Made by a program: the position numbers and the translations under genes | Shown: in pieces, positions 46,401 through 56,288 of the stretch | How the letters are laid out: each line of letters opens with the position of its first letter | How positions within the stretch are numbered: position 1 is the first letter of the stretch | The notes under the pieces: generated by a model | Told to the model about the DNA's origin: nothing | Seen by the model: the letters and a program-made list of their open reading frames with translations, nothing else | Databases searched by the model: none | DNA from: Pascua guehoae | Taxonomy: Eukaryota > Basidiomycota > Tremellomycetes > Trichosporonales > Trichosporonaceae | DNA: 64,000 nt | Direction: 5' to 3' | Assembly (NCBI GenBank): GCA_001600415.1 | Contig: BCJX01000014.1 | Location: forward strand, 354,189 to 418,188

Positions 46401-46835
46401 GACCGGGTGCGGCGCGAGTACGTCCGGGCGCAGCACTCGCGTGCACGGAGGCGTACGAGCAACGCCGCCAGCCACGCGAGCAACAGCGCCGGCGTCAGCA
46501 TCAGCTTTGAGGACGACACAGTCCTGGCGTCGCGCCCGCCAAGCGACGGCAGCGAGGACGTGGCGTCGTCCCCGAGCTCGGCACTTATACCAAACACGGC
46601 ACCCAACAGCTCGCTCGCCGACGACGACGACGGCTGGGCCGAGCCATGGGAGGACGAGTATGCGCGCGCAGTCGCCGACGACGGCGGGCCCGATGATCTT
46701 GTGCTCGGTTTGCTCGATGAGGAGGAAGAGGAGCGGCGCCAGTGGGAGGAGCGGCAGCGCGCGCTCGCGACCAAGCTTGCGCGTGGTGGTGCCGGTGGAG
46801 GAGCAGGAGGAGGCGAGCGTGGCCAGCGTGGTTAG
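43491..46835 (+). CDS. BCAS3-domain WD40 protein (ATG18f-h/BCAS3-like), 978 aa
   Basis: Family members are WD40 propeller proteins that bind phosphoinositides and act at autophagic membranes; this is known for human BCAS3 and, less directly, for plant ATG18f-h. Exons 43491-43563, 43661-43673 (13 nt), 43758-44231, 44295-44445, 44494-45397, 45467-45992 and 46040-46835 are in phase (2937 nt). Propeller-like strands include PSIHVLDTNLERV, IAFLSFSPEGTRLLAAAADG and DVRSVTWSRDERWIAVGTGK. Then come the family's hallmark GTVHVFPI and, after a short gap, NPIALQPLSVEVSPFARLR, the start of the BCAS3 domain. The C-terminus is acidic and Glu/Arg-rich. The two small N-terminal exons are the least certain part. 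Intron 5 holds a 26-bp tandem duplication. Confidence 0.88.
45405..45456 (+). repeat. Perfect 26-bp tandem duplication inside an intron
   Basis: Two identical copies of a 26-bp unit fill most of the 69-nt intron 45398-45466. Each copy contains taac and an accaacag acceptor-like sequence. Confidence 0.95.
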
Positions 46836-47244
46836 GATGTGGCGCTAGGTTGCAAGTGTACGAGTCGGCAATATCCATAACCCACCTCAAACCAAATCAA
46901 ACATCAACAGCATGTGCATCCCTCTAGCAATCAATAGTCTTTCATGTATGTCTTGAACATGAGCGGTGTGGATGCGAGCACGTATGGTGAGATACATGGC
47001 AGGAAAAGACAGCATGACTGCATATGCCTACATCAGACGCCCGTCTAGTTCTATCAGACATGGCGGAGAGGGCGCGGGCAAGCAACGCACCGCCCAGTGG
47101 CCAGGGCGATCATGTACCGCGCAGAGCGTGAACCACCGCGCGTCTGCCCACTGGCTACCCTTGGGCGCGGCACAGGCTCCCTCGGCGTTGCTCTCGGCCA
47201 CACGCCCCACGCGCCCCACGCGCTCGACGCGCTCCGGGCGCGGC
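46836..47244. other. Intergenic between convergent genes
   Basis: This 409-bp stretch lies between the stop codons of the BCAS3-like gene (+) and the CCDC124-like gene (-). It should hold both 3' UTRs. Nothing else is seen. Confidence 0.6.
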
Positions 47245-48778
47245 CTAGTCCTCCTGGACACGGTACTTTTCCTCGCGGTCGCGCATCGTCTGGCGGAGCA
47301 CGTCGATGCGCTCGTCCTTTGACGCATTGTACGCGGCCGTGACCTGGTTGAACGGGTTCTCGGGCGCCTTTTGGAACTGCTTGTGGATGACTTCGCGCAT
47401 CTGGTTCATGCGCAGGCCCGGGTGCTGGTCATGTCAGCGGGGGTGTTGGAAGGGGGGGGGGGGGGGGGGGAGGAGTCGGGGTTTCTGGTCGAGGTTGTCG
47501 TCAAAGTTCTCCTCGAGGTTGTCATCGAGGTTCCCGGCCGCTGGTTACCCATCACTCACGTCCTCCTTGAGCTTTGGGAGCTCGCGCTCAAAGTATGCCT
47601 CAAAGGCAGCCTTGTACCGCTTCTCGGGGTGCTTCTCAATCAGGCCGGCCTGGCGTTAGCATGTGTCTCCACTCTCGCACGACTCACCTTTGCGCCCATG
47701 CTCTGCGCGTCCGTCTTGGCATTGACAATCTCGAGCGCCTCGAGCATCTGGTCGACGCCGACGGCCGTGAGGTGGTCGACCTGGCGGTCGGGGTCGCGCC
47801 GGAGGCCCATCGGGTCGTCGGTGCGGAACGCCGCCGCGCCCGCGTTGGTCTTGACAAAGCCTCCAGCCTTGTTGTCCTTCTTCTTTGCGCCCGCCTTGGG
47901 TGCCGCCTTCTTGGCCGAGGCGACGTTGGCCTCTTCGGCCGCGAGGAGGGCGGCGCGCTCGGCCTTCTTGGCGGCCAGGTCGGCCTTTTTGGCCGCTTCG
48001 AGGTCCGCCTTGGATGTGCCCTTTGCTGCGGGTCAGCTTGCGTTGGGGTATCGTGGTCTCCCGAGAGCGGAGTTGCAAAGGAGGGACGGTGCGAGAGAGC
48101 ATGACTGATGATGCAGCAAGTGATTGCTAATCACCAACGCGGAGTCCGAGCGTCCCCGAGTTCATGCCCGCACACCACAGCCAGACCACAACGTATCCCA
48201 CAACCACACGCGGAAGGACACGCGGACACGATCGTCGTCTCGCCGGGCGATGGCAGCCGGGGCGTGGGTGCGTGCGGGGCAGCAGAATCGCGAGTGTTGC
48301 CATCGCTCGCCCAAGTATGCCAAAGGCCTACGTGTACCACCGCCACGCATGCACGCTCTAGCCGTACTCACCGCCAGCCTTCCAGTTGTCGGCCTCCTTG
48401 GCCTCCTTGGCCTTGCTCGCCGCGTCGTTCTTCTTGGCCTGGGTGTCAGTGTCCGCGACGTGTCTGGACGGAGAGTGCGCGGAATAGCAGGCGCGGCTAG
48501 CAGTGCGATGCAGCGAACGGTAAACGGGACGAGTGGGAGGATACACAGCCGCAGCCCTCGAACCGCGTCCGCATGCCAGCTGGCCAGCTGGTCGAGCTGC
48601 CCTCCGAGGTCCGCGCCGTCCCCGCCAGTCACGTCCCAATCACCCCCGTCGACGACGCCAACACGACACGACCTCGTATACCGACATGCACACCGCCACC
48701 GCCACCACGACGCACCTCGTTCTCGGCCTTGCGTGCGCGCCCCGCCTCCTTCTTCGAGTTGCCGCCCTTTGGTGCCAT
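47245..48778 (-). CDS. CCDC124/Oxs1 family protein (DUF1014), 245 aa
   Basis: Members bind ribosomes (CCDC124) or act as stress cofactors (fission yeast Oxs1). Exons 48778-48716, 48438-48372, 48025-47688, 47649-47560 and 47424-47245 are in phase (738 nt). The start is MAPKGGNSKKEAG, typical of the family. A long Lys/Ala/Glu coiled coil follows. The signature C-terminal domain includes RQVDHLTAVGVDQMLEALEI, EKRYKAAFEAYFERELPKLK, HPGLRMNQMREVIHKQFQK and PENPFNQVTAAYN. The introns contain an 18-G run (about 47452-47470). The coding strand is C-to-T convergent with the BCAS3-like gene. Confidence 0.9.
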
Positions 48779-49416
48779 GTTGCGTTGTCCGGTGTGCCAG
48801 ATGGAGAAGTGTGCAGTTGACAAAGTGTCAAGGTGGAGGTTGCGGGTCGTGGCTTCGGCCGACAATCAGACAATCAGATTACAAAGGTTCCGCTCCCACC
48901 GCACCTGCACCCGGCACTGGTACAGTACGTCAGGGGCGGGCGGTTGGGCGAGTGTGGCGAATTGGGCCGGGGGATGCGGGGGATGTGTGTGGCGTTTGGG
49001 GCGGATGTAAAGGTGCGAAACGGTGCGGACGATGCGTTGTTGACACGAGGCAAGCTGCAAGCAGCTTGTAGCGAGTCAATGGGAGGCACAACTACGACCG
49101 CCACACTTGCACACCTCATGCACTGCATGCGCCTCATGCACAGCCCCCTGTCTCTAGTTCCACCGCATGGGGGCTTCTGAACACCTGCGGAACCAGAACA
49201 CGTGCAGGACAACCTCCTTTGTCCAGTCATGTCGTGTCCTGTCGGCCTCCTTTGGGGGCTTATTGTACTTTTGGGGTTGCACCCCATAACAAGTCCTGCT
49301 TCTGTGCTTCTCTACTTCCGTCCTGAGGTGCTTCTCTCGCGTATAGAGTTGCCCCCGCTCCTTGTGAGATAGCTTCCGTGCTTCTCCCGCGGTGGCCATT
49401 TCCCCCCTCCTCACCA
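48779..49416. other. Intergenic; upstream region of the CCDC124-like gene
   Basis: No gene is seen. The region lies between the CCDC124-like start (-) and a TATA box pointing right at 49417, so it may be a divergent promoter. Confidence 0.45.
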
Positions 49417-49424
49417 TATATAAG
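49417..49424 (+). promoter_or_regulatory. TATA box (TATATAAG) with C/T-rich leader
   Basis: TATATAAG is followed by about 200 bases of C/T-rich sequence that looks like a transcribed leader (about 49430-49630). The gene it once served appears degenerate. Confidence 0.5.
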
Positions 49425-49927
49425 ACCAGTCCTCCGTCTGTCTTCTCTCTCTTCATCACTCACTTCCACTTCCCTTCGACCACTATCCCAACACTCCCCC
49501 TCCTACCCACCTTGACGGTCATCATCAATCCACACAGCCACCCACTTCATCCACACTACCTTGTCTAGACTGCTACCAACTGCCTCGGAATCATTCTTTC
49601 TACCACCCTACTCCCCACCGCCTGCCCAACACAGGTCAGTATGGTCTTTTAGGTACTCTCGGGATCGGGATCGGACAGCCAAGCTAACCCACTCAGTCCT
49701 CGTCGAAGAACCTTCCATGTGGGCAAGACCGCCTCCTCAGCCTGACGGGAAGGTGGCGTGTCGCCCATCCCAGCTGGTCGTCACGCACTCACCCACAAGT
49801 CATCACGACATGACGCTCTCGGTGAGTTACCGTGCTAATGCAGCCGCTGACTATCCAGGATCTTGCAGCCCACCCTGTTGGGGCCCTTGTTGGTGGACAA
49901 GCTGTGCTGTCTCTCCTCTGCAACGAC

Positions 49928-50942
49928 CGTGTCATGGGGTCACACATTATCTGGGGTCCAGCCCCCCGCCGGCATACTGGAGCAGACTCTACGGATTGGG
50001 GGGGGGGGGGATTCGGTGTGGGCGTGGTACAGCTTTAGTCGGGGGCGTACGTCGGCCGCTGCTCCAGAGATGCGGTGTCCTGTGGCGGTTCCCTTGCGCA
50101 TTCCATGGGGGCTGTCATTCCAGCGACATCCTTCGCGACCGCAATCGCGGAAGGTGACGCTCTTCGTCTAAAGTCTCTGCCCCGGCAAGAGAATCGCTGG
50201 AACTCCTCGAGGCAGGGCTCCTTCAGCTCTCTGGTGCAGAACGTCACCAGGTCACCGTGTGAGCGGCCTGAATTGTCGGTCACCTGGCGGCGGGTGAGGA
50301 ATTTGTTGAACACGTGTTGCTCGTCATCGTTGCTCCTCCTCAAACCCCTCGTCCACCGTCTTCTCTCCTCCGTCGCGCATTCCCCCTTTTCCCTCACCTT
50401 GCCCCCGGGGCCCGTCGGCAGCGGCTATGACGGTGGCCGGGTGCGGCAGACTTGAATGCTGGCCGCGTCCAGTCCGAGCATATGGTGGGCGTGGCGGGCA
50501 TGGCTCCGAAGATCGCTATGACGGCGCCCGGGTGCGGGTTGGGAGCGGTCCCATGCGTCACTGTCCATGAGAAGCTGGGCAACGTATGGTGACGACCGGT
50601 ACTTGTTCGTCGAGGCGCGGGAGTGTAGAGTTGCGCGGCGCTGGTGCTGATGACGGTAGTCCTCTCGACCACGACAAAGTCGACACGACCAAGCCGTTGG
50701 ACCTTGAATGGTGATCGGGGTTGGAACACTGTTCGGGGTCGGTGTACGGCAAATAAGAATTGAGGAGACATGGCCAACTGCAGCTAGACCATTATCAAAG
50801 GTGAGAGGAACTAGTCAAACTGTCTGCTTCGGCAAGGGCCGTGTTGTGGGGACACACATTATCCAGAGGGACAACCCTGTCGTCCATCTCAGCGTTGAGT
50901 GCAAGGTCAGACCCTTGGGATAATGTGTGACCCGATGACACG
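49928..50942. repeat. 24-bp motif, two direct copies and one inverted
   Basis: The motif cgtgtcatggggtcacacat and its next four bases occur at 49928-49951. A diverged direct copy is at 50840-50863, and an inverted copy with one mismatch is at 50919-50942. In translation the two direct copies read RVMGSHII and RVVGTHII. Confidence 0.8.
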
Positions 50943-52763
50943 GGCGTTGCCAAGGTAGCATGTTCTTATCCAGCACAAATGCTGACGGACACCAGACTTC
51001 CCCCTACCAACTCTCTCGTTCTGGCATCGATCGCACCAATCACACCAGCCGCCCTCCCGCTCCACCAACTCTCTCGTTCTGGTCTCGCTCGCACCAGTCC
51101 AACGCGTAACAACGCACCGCCGCTACTGCACTATTGCCGCCCTGCGGGCACACCACAGCCCAGAGCAACTTGGGAGACGGGGAGATCGACACGCACCTTC
51201 TTGATGCCATTGTCGCCATCGCACGCCCTTGAGCTGCTCGACCCTACATCGAACCCCAGTGCTGCCTGCTCGGATCCGACCCTCAACACGCTCTTGGTCC
51301 GCAACATTCAGGTCTGACCTGGCGGACTTGCTGTTACAGCAGAAGCATCAGCTCTCCTCAATGGTCAAGAAAGTGGTTGATAACCTTGTGGTCCGGACAT
51401 TGGGGCGCAGAGTGCCGAACTCGTGGCCCACTCTGGCACCATCACACTCGCCCTTTCACCTGTCCACAGCCAACACCTCTCTGGTTGAGATGCCCACGAC
51501 AGCCGCACAAGGCACGCCGGCCAACTGTTCGCAGCCTCCACGCTAATGAAACTCAAGGGCCACCTGGACGAGCGGGGGAACCCAGCGATCCGAAGGCGAC
51601 CGTGCATAACGGTTATCGATCGAGCCTGCCTTTTCTTCCTTTCATCACACGCTCTCGACCTCCCGTTGAGCGAGGTCGGCAAGCTGGGTGGCAGTGGGCC
51701 TGTCCAAAGAGCCTTTTACACCCTTGAATGCCAAAACAGAGCTCCTACACCCGGGTGTTGGGGCTGGATCGAAGCCGTTACACCAGCGGTTGCCCTACAC
51801 CGTGCCCGCCGACATGAACACCGTCGGCGTCCTTTTACACCCGAGTACTCAATAGGGTTGGGACCGTCGATGTGGTGGTCGAACATGGCCGTGCCAGCCG
51901 GGCCAGCGCGGCCTCGTGTGGATGGGTGTAGTACTGTACGCCCCGAAGCAGAGGGCGGCCCCTGACCGGGCGCGACGTGGGCGTGAGCGTCCTCGTTTTG
52001 CGGTGGCCCTTTGAGCAGGTGACAATCGAGAGACTCAACGACCTCTGAAGGATCGGCCCGTCGGCCGCTCCCCCCCCACCGTTGCTCATCCTTCAAGATG
52101 GACGTTAACCGGTGGCTCGAGACCAGCCTCAAGACCACGATTGAGAACAAAACCGACTCAAGTCCAGCTTGTACAGTAAGTGGGTAATGTTCAAATAGAT
52201 GTCTAACATTGCAGAGCCTCTCAGGGACCAAACAGGTGGGAAACCCGCCACGGTAGCGCCCGGTCCACCGGCTGCAAGAAGGACCTCGAGCCGGTGTGCT
52301 ATGTTCCTGTGGCGCAGTCGTAGCACTGAACCAAGAGTGGCGGCCGTATGCGACGCAGTCGTTGTCACTGGTCTCGCGGGGGTTTCTTCATCCAGCAGTC
52401 ACCTCTCCGACCCACCACAGCCCCGCAGAACACTTCCTCACACGGTTAGCACGTGGAGGCCGGAGCACGGGGAGGAGACCGAGGCCACGCACATGGAGGA
52501 GGGCGAGGCCGAGCACGTTGAGGAGGCGGATCACCGTTCTACCGGCCACGGACATTCAGCAGCACCAGACCAAATCTCCTCTCCCACAATTCGGCGCAGG
52601 CACACCATCCAGCTGGCACGTCCGAGCTCGTCTTACACTTCACCCATGTCGAAGGCAACCCGACCCACCTCCGAAAACCTGGCGGCGGTCACAGACCGCC
52701 ACCTCGCCAGACGCGCACACCAACCTGGGAGCCGGTCAACAGCGGGCGACTGAGGAGGCTGTG

Positions 52764-53350
52764 TCGCTGCTGTGCGGCGTGACAGACGTCGGCAGACGCG
52801 CGCACCTACCTCAAAAAACAGTCCACCGCGGGCCACAAGGAGGTCACGGTGTCAGTGGTGTGCAACGTGGCAGACGTCGGCAGACGCGCGCACCACCCAG
52901 GCTTCACCCCATGTTAACAGTGGGCCACTTGGGAGGCAACGGTGTGAGCGCTGTGCGACGTAACAGACGTCGGCAGACGCGCGCACCTACCAGGCTTCAC
53001 AGCATGTTAACAGTTGGCCAACTCCACGTTTTACCCTCCTCCACTGCCTCCAACTGCATTATGCTGAAGGTCTCTACCCCCGGCTACAACACTATCATGT
53101 GGAACCCACGAAGGAGGCCCTGGTGCCAGTGTTGTGCGGCGTCACAGACGTCGGCAGACGCGCGCACCTACCCCACACCATGTTAACAGTGGGCCACTGA
53201 GGAGGCTACGGTGTCAGCGCTGTGCGACGTAACAGACGTCGGCAGACGCGCGCACCTACCTCAAAAAGCAGTTCACCGCTGGCCACAAGGAGGCCACGGT
53301 GTCAGTGCTGTGCGACGTAACAGACGTCGGCAGACGCGCGCACCTACCCG
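52764..53350 (+). repeat. Tandem repeat of about 90 bp, six copies
   Basis: Six copies share the core acagacgtcggcagacgcgc and a following gcacctacc. The cores lie about 87, 94, 178, 90 and 88 bp apart. Intervening parts alternate between a ctcaaaaa.cagt.caccg type and a catgttaacagt type. One frame reads VTDVGRRAHLP in each copy. Confidence 0.9.
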
Positions 53351-53825
53351 GCTTCGCAGCCAGTCAACGCGACAACCCCCAGATCGACGAGGATCACTCC
53401 TTCATCCTCGCGGTTGTACACGAGGATCACTCCTCGTCGTCGCCGTTTTAGCTCGCGCAAACCGGCCCTTGTACGCCACGACGCGTTGGGGTCATTCACC
53501 CTTACGGCCACCTATACCGACTACTTGTCCCCGTTATAGGTCCAACTTCGAACCCCCATCTTACCACCACTCGGGACGCATATAACGCCGCCCTGATTCG
53601 TCTCGACCTGTCCAACTCCGTTGCCCGGTACGGGGACGGTGGGTCGTGTTGTATGGGTTTGAGCCTCGCACGTGCGCTCGACCCGCTGCGTGCGCTCTAC
53701 CTTATACTCGGGAGTGCGCACACTGCCCATACAGCCGCGGGCGCTCGGGCGAACAACTGGTCCTTGTGCGCCCCGATGGTACACCAGACGGAGACCTTGA
53801 CAGAGGCGCAAGACCTTCAGGCGAT

Positions 53826-53934
53826 CTCGTAAAGTCAGAGTGCATTGAGGACTTGCTCCTCGAGGATGGCGGCGAAGACACATCTCGTGAAGTCAGAGTA
53901 AACCGACGACCCGCTCCTCGACGACGGCAGGGGA
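53826..53934 (+). repeat. Direct repeat of about 55 bp, two copies
   Basis: Both copies contain ctcgt.aagtcagagt followed by gctcctcga.ga.ggc; they are adjacent. Confidence 0.7.
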
Positions 53935-54800
53935 ATGTCATGCGCCTCGGTGAAGACGCTCAATGCAGGACTCTCGATGCGGGACTCGGCGGCCTGAGTA
54001 AGGGGAGGGGAGGGATGTGAGGCCGCACACGGCGGGGCAAGGACGTGGACTTTCAGCCGTGACACACCCGCTGAAGGCAGTCGGTCGGGATTTTCGTTCA
54101 CGTTTCATTCACCAACGGGATCGGTCGCCTCCAGCGAGGACGAAGCGGTCAAAGCTGCCGAGCACGCGGGGGTCGGGGTAGTCCGAGTCCCGTTCCGAGG
54201 AGGAGTGGAAGGCCGAGTCGTGCGACCACCAACGAGCGGGGACGGCACGGGGGGGACCGGCACGCGAACAGCAGCCTGGGGGACCCAGGATGCCGGGGCC
54301 GGGGACTGGGCGGGGGGCGGACGGCCATCGGGTTGTACCGTTGACCTCGACCCTGGGGACCACGTTCGGCTACGGGCTGGTTTTCCAAGTCAGGCGAGAG
54401 AACACACCACCCGAGACCGTTTGCCTCTTTGCCCGCCGGATTGAGGCTGCCGACAACGCACTCGGCGCCACGCACGGCGAGGAGACGGTAGCCGAAACCG
54501 ACGATGGTGGACGCGCAGAAGGGGACCTCTTCCCCCGGATAGCGAGAACGCTTGCCAGGAGACCTCGAGGACGAGATCCTCTTTGTCACGTCAACAATAC
54601 ATGGGGAAGGCGATGTACGGGCATCTTGTAGCGGAAGCCGGTCCTGGTATGTCACGACGCCTGTCGTGGAGCACGAGCACCGACCTCATCTACTCGGCAA
54701 CGCCCGGCTACACAGTGCCGAGCGAGCTACATAATGCGGAAGAGCGCACCTTCTGCACGAGCACGTCGTTACGACCCATTACCCACACGTAGTAACCACC

Positions 54801-55541
54801 GATTACCCAACATACTCCATTGAAAATAACTACCAAATAGAAGAAAATAGAGTCGTGTAGTTCTGCAATACCTTCATATGCCCCGAGGGCCGGACGACAG
54901 CGCGCATCTCGCACCAGTCCAGATGGGGGCTCTCGTCGTACATGCCCGGTGAGAAATGAGGGTTATGATGCTCGCGTCGCCTACCTTTCGCCTATGGCCG
55001 AGCGAGCATGATTCAAGACCGCGCTGACCGCAGCTCCAGCCAAAGGATATAGAAATTAGGAATCAATTCGTTTATGCAGAACACAGCCGACTGCCGAGCA
55101 AGTGCAGCGGCATCCACTGCGGGTGGGACATAGAAAATAGATACTAGTAATTATGGTTGTAGCCATGCCACAGGCTTCGCAACAGTGCACAGCGAACGGA
55201 ACGGCTTAGGGGGTGAAAAAAAAAAATAAAAAATAAAAAATAATAAAAAAAATAAAAAAAAATTGCGTTCCAGGTTGAATAGGGATAATATGCCATAGTC
55301 AACAGTCTGCAGCCCATGCAGCGTGCGCACCGCATCCCCGCCAAACATTTATGTATCCATGCTGAGTCTTTCCAATGGGCAGACTATCTCGTTAAATTCA
55401 GAGCAACGACCCAACGAGTTGGGTTTTGACAAGCTTCTCCCTTCCTTCAAACTCCCAACATAACGACCAGGTTTGAGAGAAAGCATGCCTCTAAGCTCAC
55501 TACCACAGGACATATGGAGTTATTAAACAAATATGTAAAAG
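54801..55541. other. AT-rich intergenic patch
   Basis: Composition turns AT-rich here, unlike the rest of the window. The segment includes a low-complexity A/T tract at about 55215-55262 (aaaaaataaaaaataaaaaa type). No gene is recognised. Confidence 0.6.
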
Positions 55542-55675
55542 ACATCGTTGGTGAAACGGTATCAGTCTTCTGTACTGTCTTTACGCTGTCTAGTTGCTCT
55601 CGTACCCTAGACCTATGCAAAATGCGTCGTTGCCATCGACGCGACGCGGCAGGGGTTCGACTCCCTTACGATGTA
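55542..55675 (+). tRNA. tRNA-Gly (GCC)-like gene with a misplaced 58-nt insert, copy 4
   Basis: The acceptor stem is ACATCGT/ACGATGT: relative to copies 1-3 both sides changed, keeping the pair (compensatory change). D-arm, anticodon loop TTGCCAT, T-arm and B box match the other copies, and TTTT follows. However, the usual intron after A37 is absent. Instead 58 nt (55565-55622) sit between the D-arm and the anticodon arm, and there are 5 extra bases (gcgac) after the anticodon stem. It could be a pseudogene, or a gene with an intron at a non-canonical site. Confidence 0.6.
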
Positions 55676-56288
55676 CTTTTGGTGTGAGGGTGGATGTGTT
55701 TTTTATTTATTTATTAACTAGTGGGTTAGGCAGCGGAAGAAGGACTTGCTTCCTTTGCTGCCTCGAGACCTCGTGGTGAACTCTCTGTGTTCATGTATTC
55801 GTTTTTAAGTGGAAGGATTATTTAATTCTAGCCACATGGTTAACTCCCACTGTTCATGTATATATTTAATTTAACTTAGTGTGCGACGACGACGACCGGG
55901 AGGGTGGTGCCACAGCATGGAGCTGAGAGGTTGAGGTGGAGGTGCTGGTTGACCCTTTTAAACGACGCAGATAGAGGTCATCCTTCGCATGCGACCCCGA
56001 GGCGACCGAGAGAATGGACGCTGGGCGGACTGCCTGCGTTTATTCTTACTTTATTTTACTTTTCACCCACGTTTCGCGTTGCCTTTACATTCCTTCAGCT
56101 ATTGTACTCTTGTGTGCGCAGGGTAGGGCCCCCCGAGCAAGAACTGGATATCAGCCTGACTGGCTGACCATACATTGAGCCGTGTAACAGCATGAAAAAG
56201 AGTATTGTATGGGTCGAGGGGCGACGGCGCAAGGCGCGCCATACGCAATGCATGCGGAAAGTTGTACGGCACATCAGGGTAAAACCCC
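55676..56288. other. AT-rich intergenic patch, right part
   Basis: Continues the AT-rich composition to about 55.9 kb (tatttatttatta and tatatttaattta phrases), with a repeated tgttcatgta. No gene is recognised. Confidence 0.5.

Larger units (their letters stand above)
49560..54800 (+). pseudogene. Degenerate coding remnants with internal repeats
   Basis: Coding-like segments occur in alternating plus frames but never join into one reading frame. Examples: MTLS spliced to DLAAHPVGALVGGQAVLSLL with RVMGSHIIW (49802-50038), cut by a G12 run; MDVNRWLETSLKTTIENKTD (about 52098-52170, ending at GTAAGT); VLCDVTDVGRRAHLP repeats (52.77-53.35 kb); LEDEILFVTSTIHGEGDV and SWSTSTDLIYSATPGYTV in different frames (54.56-54.79 kb). 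Stop codons and frame changes separate them. I recognise no family. It may be one or more decayed genes; a heavily spliced intact gene cannot be excluded. Confidence 0.35.

Noticed and set aside
52764..53350. 90-bp repeats considered as a CRISPR-like or satellite array
   Set aside because: Only six copies with protein-like translation and variable linkers; more consistent with internal repeats of a decayed gene.
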